From Algoriphagus limi (GTDB lineage Bacteria > Bacteroidota > Bacteroidia > Cytophagales > Cyclobacteriaceae), in assembly GCF_024919275.1 (NCBI RefSeq), contig NZ_JANWGH010000001.1:682001-746000 (forward strand): 64,000 nucleotides of DNA, read 5' to 3'. Below, piece after piece: positions 1-8,315 of the stretch. Under the pieces are notes generated by a model, which had not been told where the DNA came from, made no database searches, and saw only the letters and a program-made list of their open reading frames with translations. Positions within the stretch are counted from its first letter, which is position 1. Each line of letters begins with the position of its first letter. The position numbers and the translations under genes are program-made.

Positions 1-500
1 TTTCCAACTAGTTCATGCCATTCGTCGACGACAATGCATTGTAGGTTTTTGAAAAGCTTTGGATGATCTTTTTGGGAAATTAAAATGTGTAGTGTTTCAG
101 GTGTTGTTATTAGGACTTCTGGCGGTTTTCTTTTTAAAGCAGCACGGGTTTTTGGATCTGTATCTCCATTTCGAACTGCAACTTGCCACGGAAGCTCCAT
201 TGCATCACAAACTTCCTGCATAGCTTTTTGAATGTCCTGAGCCAAAGCTCTAAGAGGGGTAATCCAGATTAGCTGCAATCCATTGTTTTTCTTTTCTTTC
301 CAATCATTAGGATTCTTTCGAATAAAATCCAAAATGACTCCAAACCAAAGTGCAAAGGTTTTTCCAGAACCCGTAGGAGCGTTAAGTAGCCCTGATTTAC
401 CTGAAAGGTAATCTTTCCAGGTTGATTTCTGAAAATCAAAGGCTTCCCAGTTTTTAGACCTAAAATAGGAAAGGGCAGGTTCTAGTTCCTTATCATCCAT
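1..500 (-). CDS. Ligase-associated DEXH-box DNA helicase (N-terminal part, runs off the left edge)
   Basis: Translating the minus strand from the ATG at 498-500 gives an open frame (MDDKELEPALSYFRSK...) that leaves the window after about 166 residues. It has a Q-motif-like start, Walker A APTGSGKT, a TPLRALA motif Ia and a DEWHEL motif II at the edge. DEWH is typical of Lhr-like helicases found beside ATP-dependent ligases in bacteria. The start overlaps the ligase stop by 8 nt, so the two genes are probably translationally coupled. The likely role is 3'-5' unwinding during DNA damage repair together with the ligase. The C-terminal half cannot be judged here. Confidence 0.9.
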   Translation of the reverse strand, partial: MDDKELEPALSYFRSKNWEAFDFQKSTWKDYLSGKSGLLNAPTGSGKTFALWFGVILDFIRKNPNDWKEKKNNGLQLIWITPLRALAQDIQKAMQEVCDAMELPWQVAVRNGDTDPKTRAALKRKPPEVLITTPETLHILISQKDHPKLFKNLQCIVVDEWHELVG

Positions 501-2082
501 AGAGTTCAAGTAGTGCTCGGAGTTCTTGAATGGTATTTGCTTCTTCTTTGGGTTTATCTTTTCTCCATCTTAAAATTCTGGGAAATCGGAGAGCAATCCC
601 ACTTTTGTGACGAGGACTGTCTTGGATTCCTTCGAAAGCTATTTCAAATACTAATTCCGGCTTGACCGTACGAACAGGACCAAAGCGTTCACAAGTATTC
701 TTCTTAACAAATTGATCCACTTCTCGCATTTCTGCATCCGTGAGTCCAGAATATGCTTTTGCGAAGGGAACCAATTGATCCCCATCCCAAACGGCAAAAG
801 TATAGTCGCTGTACAAATCTGCTCTTCTTCCATGCCCTTTCTGGGCATAAATCATCACACCATCTATGGTCAGTGGATCGATTTTCCATTTCCACCAATT
901 GCCTCTTTTTCTTCCAGTTTCATAGGGACTCTCCTTATGTTTGAGCATCAGGCCTTCGGCTAATTCACTTCTGGATTTTTCACGGATTTTGGCAAGGTCA
1001 TTCCAGGAATTAGCCTGAATTGGAGGAGATATTTCCAATCTTTCATGATTAATTTCTCCGTGGATCAATTCCAGCTTTGATCTCCGAATATGGAGAGGTT
1101 GGTTTCGAAAATCCAGTCCTTCCCATTCCAAAAGATCATAAGCTAAAAAACTGACAGGAGCGGTTTGTAGAATTTTTTTGGTGATATTCTTTCTGCCAAT
1201 TCGTGTTTGAAGTAAGGAAAATGGGAGTGGTTTTCCATCTTGATAGGCTAGAATTTCCCCGTCGAGAACCGTCCCGTCTGGAAGCTTTTGACCTAGATCC
1301 AACAACTCTGGAAATTTTTCATTCACCAATTCTTCTCCTCTGCTCCAAACAAATACTTCATTTTTTCGAGAAATAAGCTGTCCTCGAATTCCATCCCATT
1401 TCCATTCTGCTTGCCAATGTTCTAAGTTTCCCAAATCAAAAGGTTCTTTTTCTAAGGGATGTGCCAGGAAAAATGGATAAGGTTTCGATAAATCTTGTTC
1501 TGTTGAATTTGGATTAAAAAGCTCCTCAAATTGAATCTTATTTGGGTCCCAATTACCCATCAATGCATAGGCGATTTCTGATTTTTCAGAGTCGAGAAAT
1601 TGAGCCAATGCTTGTGTGATCAAATTTTGACTGACTCCAATTCTGAAGCCTCCAGTGATGATTTTGTTAAAGACGAATCGCTCTGTGCGATCTAATCGAG
1701 ACCAGGCATCTAATAAAAACTCCTTTTTATCATCTTCTTCTTTGTCCCTTAGGCTATTTAATTTTTCAATCCAGTCGCTCAGGTCATAAGAATGGCTATT
1801 GGTAGGTAGGGGAAGCAGTAAAGAGATGGTTTCTGCTAAATCTCCTACAGTGTGGTAGCATTCTTCAAATAGCCAATTGGGAATCCCCGAATACTCCATG
1901 CACCACTCTCGAAGTTGCTTAGTGGAAATTTGACGCTTAGGACGTCGATGGGTGAAGAGCGCGATTCCCCAAACTTTATCCCGATCAGAGGCTTCCTTGA
2001 AAAAGTGATGCAGGGCCGCCAACTTATCCTTTGTTTTATTGGATTGATCTAATTGGGAAATTAGGCGGGCAAAATGCTTCAT
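493..2082 (-). CDS. ATP-dependent DNA ligase
   Basis: A 529-residue ligase that seals nicks using ATP, distinct from the NAD-dependent LigA that does replication. Residues about 1-200 form the helical DNA-binding region. The adenylation domain carries the nucleotidyl lysine in KWDGIR (K228-R233), a motif III-like LDGEILAY and a late EGLMLKHKESPYETGRKRGNWWKWK stretch (cut here into its parts EGLMLK and WWKWK, motifs IV and V). The C-terminal OB-fold ends near RFPRILRWR. This is the ligase of the ligase-associated repair module that also includes a DEXH helicase, an exonuclease and a phosphoesterase. Only the helicase lies next to it here; upstream is an unrelated lipoprotein on the other strand. 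Confidence 0.93.
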   Translation of the reverse strand: MKHFARLISQLDQSNKTKDKLAALHHFFKEASDRDKVWGIALFTHRRPKRQISTKQLREWCMEYSGIPNWLFEECYHTVGDLAETISLLLPLPTNSHSYDLSDWIEKLNSLRDKEEDDKKEFLLDAWSRLDRTERFVFNKIITGGFRIGVSQNLITQALAQFLDSEKSEIAYALMGNWDPNKIQFEELFNPNSTEQDLSKPYPFFLAHPLEKEPFDLGNLEHWQAEWKWDGIRGQLISRKNEVFVWSRGEELVNEKFPELLDLGQKLPDGTVLDGEILAYQDGKPLPFSLLQTRIGRKNITKKILQTAPVSFLAYDLLEWEGLDFRNQPLHIRRSKLELIHGEINHERLEISPPIQANSWNDLAKIREKSRSELAEGLMLKHKESPYETGRKRGNWWKWKIDPLTIDGVMIYAQKGHGRRADLYSDYTFAVWDGDQLVPFAKAYSGLTDAEMREVDQFVKKNTCERFGPVRTVKPELVFEIAFEGIQDSPRHKSGIALRFPRILRWRKDKPKEEANTIQELRALLELYG

Positions 2083-2207
2083 TGGAAAGTATCAATTCAC
2101 AATAATGTGACAATTATCAACTGGCAATATCTGAAAATCGATATTTTTAGTAAAAATTGAACAGGTTTTGATTTGTTATCGTTCTGAGTATTGAAAACTT
2201 CACAACT

Positions 2208-2717
2208 ATGAAAAAGTTACTGATAGCCTTTATTGTTTTAGGATCTGTTTGGGCTTGTACCGATTCAGAACCAGATCAGTATACTGGCAAAATCTATGAA
2301 TATCAATTATATAAATCTTCTGACTTTGATTTTACAGGAAATCTAACCGTCAAAGAATTAGTGGGAGGGAACCTAGAATTGACCATTGATTTGGATGGGG
2401 TAAATAGTGATTCTGATGTTAGTTTCCCAGCACATTTGCATTTTGGAAATTATCAGTTGCAGGATGCACCAATCGCTTTTATTCTGAATCCAGTTAGTGC
2501 AAAAGATTTAAAAAGTGTAACTGTTTTGGGTCAATTATCAGATGGTTCAACATTGAGTTTTGAAGACTTCAAACTATTTGATGGACATGTTAAGGTTCAC
2601 TTAGCAAATGATGGCCCTGATTATGAAATTATTTTAGTGGCTGGGGATATTGGTTTAGAAGCTGAGCAATCAGTATTTGATCCTTCAAAAATGGCTGTCT
2701 GCGGAAAGGATTTCTAA
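2208..2717 (+). CDS. Secreted lipoprotein, possibly CHRD/SOD-like beta fold
   Basis: 169 residues with a short signal peptide and a lipobox ending WAC (Cys17), so it is expected to be lipidated and sit in the envelope. The mature part is beta-rich. It contains PAHLHFG and later HVKVHLAND, a spacing that recalls CHRD or Cu/Zn-SOD-like domains, but the match is weak and no complete metal site can be claimed. The gene stands alone, divergent from the ligase, and is followed by a clear terminator. Function unknown. Confidence 0.75.
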   Translation: MKKLLIAFIVLGSVWACTDSEPDQYTGKIYEYQLYKSSDFDFTGNLTVKELVGGNLELTIDLDGVNSDSDVSFPAHLHFGNYQLQDAPIAFILNPVSAKDLKSVTVLGQLSDGSTLSFEDFKLFDGHVKVHLANDGPDYEIILVAGDIGLEAEQSVFDPSKMAVCGKDF

Positions 2718-2743
2718 CAAATAAATCTTTAAAAAAACATTTG

Positions 2744-2777
2744 AAAGCTTACTCTTTATATTGGGTAAGCTTTTTTT
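2744..2777 (+). terminator. Rho-independent terminator of the lipoprotein gene
   Basis: A 9-bp perfect stem (AAAGCTTAC / GTAAGCTTT) around a 12-nt loop is followed directly by a T run, 27 nt after the lipoprotein stop codon. Confidence 0.8.
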
Positions 2778-2785
2778 ATTGGCTA

Positions 2786-2820
2786 ACAAAAAAATAAGCA
2801 CCCAACCGGGTGCTTATTTT
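2786..2820 (-). terminator. Rho-independent terminator of the Asp-box repeat gene
   Basis: A perfect 13-bp stem (AAAATAAGCACCC with its complement, 2791-2803 and 2808-2820) has a 4-nt loop and, on the minus strand, a T-rich tail. It lies 22 nt beyond the stop of the minus-strand gene ending at 2843. Confidence 0.85.
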
Positions 2821-2842
2821 GTAATCAGAATTATGATGAGAA

Positions 2843-5800
2843 TTAATCTTTTATGGTTTCAAAAAGATTCACTTGAGTTGTATTCACCTTTTCCTCAAAT
2901 GTCTTCCAATCTCCATTCATGAACTCATCCAATACAGCTAGCGCTTCATCAGCTGCTTCTTTTGCCTGCTGGTAAGTTCTTTCTTCTGTTGGTCCAGGAG
3001 CTGCATAGGAAGAACCTGCATATCTTCTTGGAACAAACTGAAGACTCATAGTAGTAGGATAGAGATTTCGAACAATTCCCTGTCCCTCACGAGTAGGTCC
3101 GTTGAATGCCTCTTTAACTTTATCCAACTTCTTACTGATTTCTTTTGCAGCATCCGCGAGAGATTTGGCCTCTTCAGAGTCAATATCTTTCACCATATCC
3201 TGCACCTTTTTGATGGTTTTTTCAGCCTCACTCATTTGATAGTTGGCCTTATTCATCACAGTTTGCAATGCTTCCAATTTCTTGAAGAAATCATCTCTTG
3301 CTTTCAAATCAGCTATTCTGACTTCAATTCTTGGATCAGCATGTACATTGATGGTTGTTTCGGATTTTTCATCTCCATATACGAATTCCACTCGATAAGT
3401 ACCTGGAACCACATCTGCACCACCTGGCTCAAAGAAGCCTCTTCTGTTTCTTCGGTTTGTTTCAAAGAATTCTGCAGTTGATTTTCGGTCAAGTCCCCAA
3501 TTGATACGGTTTACACCTTTTTGAGGAACTGTTTTTAAGGTTCGAATTTGCTCGCCGGATTCATCGTAAATATTGACTGTAACGGTATCCAGTTTTTCTT
3601 TATCATCATTTAGGATAAAGCTCAGTCTGCCTCCAGTTTCTCTGTTTTCCCCAGCATATTTTCCATCAGCAGGGAATCGCTCACCATGTGGTTGCTGAAT
3701 TTCAACTTGGTATGCATCAGGAGCCTGTACTGCCAATATTTTTCCTTCAGGCAATTTTCCATTATTTGCTGCGAAAATTCGAAGTGGTCTGATATCATCC
3801 AATACCCACATAGATCGTCCAAAAGTGCCAATTACCAAATCGGCTTCTCTTTCTTGAATAGCCATGTCATAGGTTGAAACAGCCTTAGGATAGCCATGTT
3901 CCCACTTATTCCATGTTTTGGCTTTATCAAATGAAACATACAAGCCATATTCTGTTCCAAGGAAAACCAAATTCGGTTCTACTGGATCTTGCTTGATAGA
4001 TAAGGTATAACCCCAAACTTTAGAATCATCTGCGATTCTGGTAAAGGTTTTTCCAAAGTCTGAGCTGTGATAAGCATAAGCGCTGAAATCATTGTTTCGG
4101 TAGTTGTTCGCAATCACCCAAACTTCACCAGCTGCATAATCTGATGCTTGGATTTGAGCAATCCAGCTATTCTTAGGCAATCCAGGAAGCTTAGAAGCTA
4201 GGTTTGTCCAATTTTGGCCTCCATCCTGCGTCAATTGCAAGTTGCCATCATCTGTACCAACCCATATAACATTGGAATCAACTGGACTAGGAGCAATAGC
4301 GATTATTGTAGTGTGATTTTCTGCACCAGTAATATCAAAGGTCAATCCACCAGTTTGTTGTTGACGCTGTTTAGTAGAATCATTGGTAGTCAAATCTGAA
4401 GAAATTATCTCCCAAGTTTCTCCACTATCTGTGGACTTATGTAAGAATTGAGAACCATAATAAACCCCGTTTTCATTGTGTGGATCAGCTGCGATAGCAG
4501 CATTCCAGTTGAATCTCAAGAATACATCTTTGTCTGGGTGAGTAGGACGAATTACCCGGTTGTGACCAGTCAACTTGTCAAATCGAGATACATTACCTCC
4601 CTGAGACATGGTGTATCCATATCTTGAATTTGCTGGGTAAGGAACCACATCAAATCCATCACCGAAGGAAACTTCCTGCCAGTAGGTATTTCGGATACCA
4701 TCTCTTCTCCATACATAAGCCGGACCAGTCCAAGAACCATTATCCTGCATACCACCATAGATATTATAGGGTAGTTCATTGTCTACATTGACATGGTAAA
4801 ACTGACCAACTGGTATTTTTTCGGCGAAATACCAGGTCTTTCCTCCATCTCTAGTAATATTCAAGCCTCCATCATTTCCATCAATCATAAGTTTTGGATC
4901 ATTTGGATTGATGTACCATGCGTGATGGTCAGGATGGACCCCAGCATATTGAAGAATTTGTGTGAAGGACTTTCCGCCATCTTCACTCATTCCAACTCTG
5001 GAATAAAGCGTATAAATGCGGTTTTCATTCTTAGGATCTGCATGAATTTCAAAATAGTAGAAAGGACGGTCACCAATCTCTGGTTTGTCATTTACCATGC
5101 TGAAATTTTCACCACCGTCTTCAGAAACATAAAGGGCGTTTTTCTTTGACTCAACTAGGGCGTAAACCTTATTGCTGTTTGCAGCGGAAATGGCCAGTCC
5201 CATGCGGCCATAGTCGCTTTTTGGAAGACCATTTTTATCGTCAAGCTTTTTCCAATTTTCGCCTCCATCATGAGTTACATAAAGACCAGAGGAAGGTCCT
5301 CCAGACTCAAAAAACCAAGGATAGCGACGGTGTTGCCACATATTGACGAAAATCTTATTGGGATTATTTGGGTCCATGATCATTTCACCGACACCGGTTT
5401 TTTCATCGATATAAAGGATCTTTTCCCAAGTTTTTCCTCCATCAGTTGTCTTGTAAAGACCACGATCTTCCTGCTCACCCCAAGGTGAACCGATTGCTCC
5501 CACATAAACAGTGTTTGGATCGTCAGGGTGAACAATGATTCGGTGGATAGCACGGGTTTTCTCCAACCCCATCAACTCCCAAGTTTTACCTGCATCTAAT
5601 GATCGATACACGCCATAACCTAGGTTAAGTGAGTTTCTAGGGTTTCCTTCCCCAGTTCCCACCCAAATAATGGAAGGGTTTTTTTGATAAATGGAGATAG
5701 CACCAATAGAGTGTACTACCTGATCGTCAAAGATGGGCTCCCAATGGATACCTCCTGAGGTAGATTTCCACAAGCCACCTGAAGCAGAACCTGCATAAAT

Positions 5801-5968
5801 GATGGAAGGATTGTCGTCAACAGCATCGATGGCTGTGATTCTTCCACTCATTCCAGCTGGTCCTACATTTCGAGTTTTCATGGATTTGAACCAATCCATG
5901 TCCACTTCCTGAGCTAGAACGGTTGATCCAATTAGGATCATTAGCCAGAGAGTAATGAGTTTTTTCAT
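2843..5968 (-). CDS. Secreted Asp-box (BNR/VPS10-like) beta-propeller protein
   Basis: About 1041 residues from the chosen ATG at 5968. An upstream in-frame ATG at 6022 would put 18 residues before an otherwise ideal signal peptide (MKKLITLWLMILIGSTVLAQ), so it is rejected. Roughly eleven Asp-box repeats (S/T-x-D-x-G-x-T/S-W/F, for example TTDGGKTWEK, THDGGENWKK, TQDGGQNWTN) fill residues 30-720, which implies one or two sialidase/sortilin-like propellers. A C-terminal beta domain and a helical tail rich in Lys/Glu follow (from about 900). Bacteroidota carry many such proteins, often annotated as glycosyl hydrolase or VPS10 protein, but no catalytic residues can be assigned. It is probably periplasmic or at the cell surface. 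The M1 peptidase diverges from it. Confidence 0.88.
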   Translation of the reverse strand: MKKLITLWLMILIGSTVLAQEVDMDWFKSMKTRNVGPAGMSGRITAIDAVDDNPSIIYAGSASGGLWKSTSGGIHWEPIFDDQVVHSIGAISIYQKNPSIIWVGTGEGNPRNSLNLGYGVYRSLDAGKTWELMGLEKTRAIHRIIVHPDDPNTVYVGAIGSPWGEQEDRGLYKTTDGGKTWEKILYIDEKTGVGEMIMDPNNPNKIFVNMWQHRRYPWFFESGGPSSGLYVTHDGGENWKKLDDKNGLPKSDYGRMGLAISAANSNKVYALVESKKNALYVSEDGGENFSMVNDKPEIGDRPFYYFEIHADPKNENRIYTLYSRVGMSEDGGKSFTQILQYAGVHPDHHAWYINPNDPKLMIDGNDGGLNITRDGGKTWYFAEKIPVGQFYHVNVDNELPYNIYGGMQDNGSWTGPAYVWRRDGIRNTYWQEVSFGDGFDVVPYPANSRYGYTMSQGGNVSRFDKLTGHNRVIRPTHPDKDVFLRFNWNAAIAADPHNENGVYYGSQFLHKSTDSGETWEIISSDLTTNDSTKQRQQQTGGLTFDITGAENHTTIIAIAPSPVDSNVIWVGTDDGNLQLTQDGGQNWTNLASKLPGLPKNSWIAQIQASDYAAGEVWVIANNYRNNDFSAYAYHSSDFGKTFTRIADDSKVWGYTLSIKQDPVEPNLVFLGTEYGLYVSFDKAKTWNKWEHGYPKAVSTYDMAIQEREADLVIGTFGRSMWVLDDIRPLRIFAANNGKLPEGKILAVQAPDAYQVEIQQPHGERFPADGKYAGENRETGGRLSFILNDDKEKLDTVTVNIYDESGEQIRTLKTVPQKGVNRINWGLDRKSTAEFFETNRRNRRGFFEPGGADVVPGTYRVEFVYGDEKSETTINVHADPRIEVRIADLKARDDFFKKLEALQTVMNKANYQMSEAEKTIKKVQDMVKDIDSEEAKSLADAAKEISKKLDKVKEAFNGPTREGQGIVRNLYPTTMSLQFVPRRYAGSSYAAPGPTEERTYQQAKEAADEALAVLDEFMNGDWKTFEEKVNTTQVNLFETIKD

Positions 5969-6136
5969 GTAGTTGATGATTTTTTCTTTTAAATAAAGCA
6001 AAACAACCGAACTAGCTTTCAACTTTTATTTCAATGGAAACAAAATCGGTTGAAGCTAATTCTACCACTAAAATATGATTATCGGTTTGGTGAGGCTGAG
6101 CAATTTTCCTTTTCTTTAGAAAAAAATTTAAAATCT

Positions 6137-7978
6137 ATGTTGAATCGTTTTAAGAAGCCTTTTTTAGGGCTTTTTCTATGTCTTTTGGGAGGAGTTGGCT
6201 TTGCCCAATCCGGGAGATTTCAGCAGTCCGTGAACTATGAAATGGAAGTATTCATGGATGTGGAAACAAACCAATATGAGGGAAAACAAAAATTGGTTTA
6301 TTCCAACAATTCGCCTGACACGCTTTATCGTGTGTTTTATCACCTTTATTACAATGCTTTTCAGCCTGGAAGTATGATGGATGTGCGGTCAAGAACGATT
6401 GCAGATCCAGATCGAAGAGTGGGTGATCGCATTGCTAATCTTTCTCCTGAGGAAATCGGATACTTGCATGTTTCCAATTTGACCCTAAACGGAAAGCCTG
6501 CACATGCTATCGAGGTAGGGACTGTGTTAGAAGTTCACCTTCCTGAACCGATTCTTCCAAATTCTCAGGCAGTTCTGGAATTGGATTTTAATGGTCAAGT
6601 TCCAATCCAAATTCGAAGATCAGGAAGAGATTCTGCTGAAGGTGTTCGGTATTCCATGTCTCAATGGTACCCTAAAATGGCTAATTACGATGAACAAGGC
6701 TGGCATGCAAATCCTTACATAGGTCGCGAATTTTACGGTATCTGGGGTGATTTTGATGTCAAGATTACTATTGATAAAAGCTACACGATTGGTGGAACCG
6801 GTTATTTGCAAAATCCTAATCAAATCGGTCATGGCTATGAAGACGAAGGGGTAACTGTTCCTGAGCCTCAGGGAAATACCTTGACTTGGCACTTTAAAGC
6901 TCCTATGGTTCACGACTTTATGTGGGGAGCTGATCCAAAATACAAACATGACAAAGTGGTAATGGATAATGGAATTACAGTTCATCACTTTTTTATTCCA
7001 GGAGAGAAAACTTCTGAAAACTGGGAAAAGCTGAAAGAATACACGCCTAAGGCCATTGCTTATATGTCTGAGCATTTTGGTCAATATCCATACAAGCAGT
7101 TCTCAGTTGTTCAAGGCGGAGATGGAGGTATGGAGTACGCGATGTCGACTTTAGTAACAGGCGAGAGAAGCCTTCCTTCCTTAGTGGGAGTGATGGTGCA
7201 TGAATTAGCCCATAGCTGGTATCATGGAGTTTTAGCTACTAATGAATCACTTTACCCTTGGATGGATGAAGGTTTTACCTCTTATGCTACCAACTTAACC
7301 ATGGGGGCGATTTTCCCTAGAAGAGAAGGAAATGTTCATCAAGGAAGTTACCGAGGGTATATTTCTTTGGCCCTTTCCGGTTTAGAGGAACCGATGAGTA
7401 CGCATTCCGACCATTATCATACTAATCGTGCTTATGGCTCAGCAGCATATTCTAAAGGTGCTGTTTTCATGGAGCAGTTGGGCTATGTGATTGGCGCTGA
7501 TGTGCGAGATCGTGGATTGCTTCGCTATTTCAATACCTGGAAATTCAAGCATCCAAATGTCAATGACTTGATCAGAATCATGGAAAAGGAGAGTGGTATC
7601 GAATTAGATTGGTACAAAGAGTATTTTGTATACACTACCAAAACCATTGATTACGCTATCAAAGAAGTTAAAGCAAATGGAGATAAAACTGAGTTGACTC
7701 TTCAGCGAATCGGCTTAATGCCAATGCCATTGGATGTGGTAATTACCTACAAAGATGGATCACAGGAGATGATTTATCTGCCTTTGGTGATCATGAGAGG
7801 TGAAAAAGCTGAGGAAGCTGGTGCTCCTAAAAGAATTCACACCGAAGATTGGCCTTGGGTAAATCTTGAAAAAACTTTGGTAATCGATCGAAATTTAGAA
7901 ACTATCCAATTCATTGAAATCGATCCGAGCAAACGAATGGCTGATGTACAGCCTGAAAATAATAAAGTGGAGTTTTAA
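6137..7978 (+). CDS. Secreted M1-family zinc metallopeptidase
   Basis: 613 residues starting at the ATG at 6137, which begins a signal peptide (MLNRFKKPFLGLFLCLLGGVGFAQ); the longer frame from 6050 lacks support. The gluzincin signature HELAH is at 355-359, with the third zinc ligand Glu378 18 residues on (HExxH-x18-E). GGMEYA upstream is the exopeptidase substrate-binding motif (GAMEN equivalent). The enzyme should remove N-terminal residues from peptides in the periplasm. It lacks the long C-terminal HEAT domain of PepN, as is usual for Bacteroidota members of this size. Confidence 0.92.
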   Translation: MLNRFKKPFLGLFLCLLGGVGFAQSGRFQQSVNYEMEVFMDVETNQYEGKQKLVYSNNSPDTLYRVFYHLYYNAFQPGSMMDVRSRTIADPDRRVGDRIANLSPEEIGYLHVSNLTLNGKPAHAIEVGTVLEVHLPEPILPNSQAVLELDFNGQVPIQIRRSGRDSAEGVRYSMSQWYPKMANYDEQGWHANPYIGREFYGIWGDFDVKITIDKSYTIGGTGYLQNPNQIGHGYEDEGVTVPEPQGNTLTWHFKAPMVHDFMWGADPKYKHDKVVMDNGITVHHFFIPGEKTSENWEKLKEYTPKAIAYMSEHFGQYPYKQFSVVQGGDGGMEYAMSTLVTGERSLPSLVGVMVHELAHSWYHGVLATNESLYPWMDEGFTSYATNLTMGAIFPRREGNVHQGSYRGYISLALSGLEEPMSTHSDHYHTNRAYGSAAYSKGAVFMEQLGYVIGADVRDRGLLRYFNTWKFKHPNVNDLIRIMEKESGIELDWYKEYFVYTTKTIDYAIKEVKANGDKTELTLQRIGLMPMPLDVVITYKDGSQEMIYLPLVIMRGEKAEEAGAPKRIHTEDWPWVNLEKTLVIDRNLETIQFIEIDPSKRMADVQPENNKVEF

Positions 7979-8000
7979 GGCTCCACTTTAAAAACTTTCA

Positions 8001-8034
8001 AAAAAGAAAGGTGGCTTATGCCACCTTTCTTTTT
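8001..8034. terminator. Bidirectional terminator between the M1 peptidase and histone-like genes
   Basis: A 15-bp stem (A5GAAAGGTGGC and its complement) with a TTAT loop is flanked by A and T runs. It therefore works for both the plus-strand peptidase and the minus-strand small gene, whose stop codon is 4 nt away. Confidence 0.85.
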
Positions 8035-8037
8035 TGA

Positions 8038-8214
8038 TTAACCAGCATTTTTCATGTCTTGTACTTCCTTACGGATATCCTGCGCCATGTTTTTCAACTC
8101 CTGCATTCCTTTTCTTACTCTGGTGCCGGCTGCTTGGTTACCTTTTTCGTAGAACTTTTCGAAATCAGCCTCCAAGCTCATTACAAGATCTTTAACTTCA
8201 CTAAATCTGCTCAT
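8038..8214 (-). CDS. Histone H1-like DNA-associated small protein
   Basis: A 58-residue frame read directly from the minus strand (MSRFSEVKDLVMSLEADFEK...), ATG at 8214, TAA at 8038-8040. The pattern of a helical start followed by EKFYEKGNQAAGTRVRKG and a Lys/Glu-rich amphipathic helix matches the short Hc1/histone H1-like proteins that are widespread in Cytophagales. Those are thought to bind DNA and contribute to nucleoid structure. It is more acidic and shorter than the Lys/Ala-rich chlamydial Hc1, so DNA binding is an inference. It ends beside the shared terminator and has its own upstream region. Confidence 0.8.
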   Translation of the reverse strand: MSRFSEVKDLVMSLEADFEKFYEKGNQAAGTRVRKGMQELKNMAQDIRKEVQDMKNAG

Positions 8215-8315
8215 AGTAAAAGTGTTTAATTTTAGGTTGATGATAAGTTTATGGTTTCAATATAGCCCAAATACTTACTATTTCAATCCTATTGGCCTTT
8301 TTTTTGGAAAAATTT

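Noticed and set aside
4793-5149. 118-codon plus-strand frame inside the Asp-box repeat gene
   Set aside because: It lies wholly opposite a well-supported coding frame with clear repeats, has no recognisable domain and no promoter or upstream signal.
2843-5968. Sialidase or other glycosidase assignment for the Asp-box protein
   Set aside because: Asp boxes are structural; I see no arginine triad or nucleophile pattern that would support enzymatic activity.
6620-7084. 154-codon minus-strand frame opposite the M1 peptidase
   Set aside because: The plus-strand frame carries intact catalytic motifs; the opposite frame is a composition shadow.
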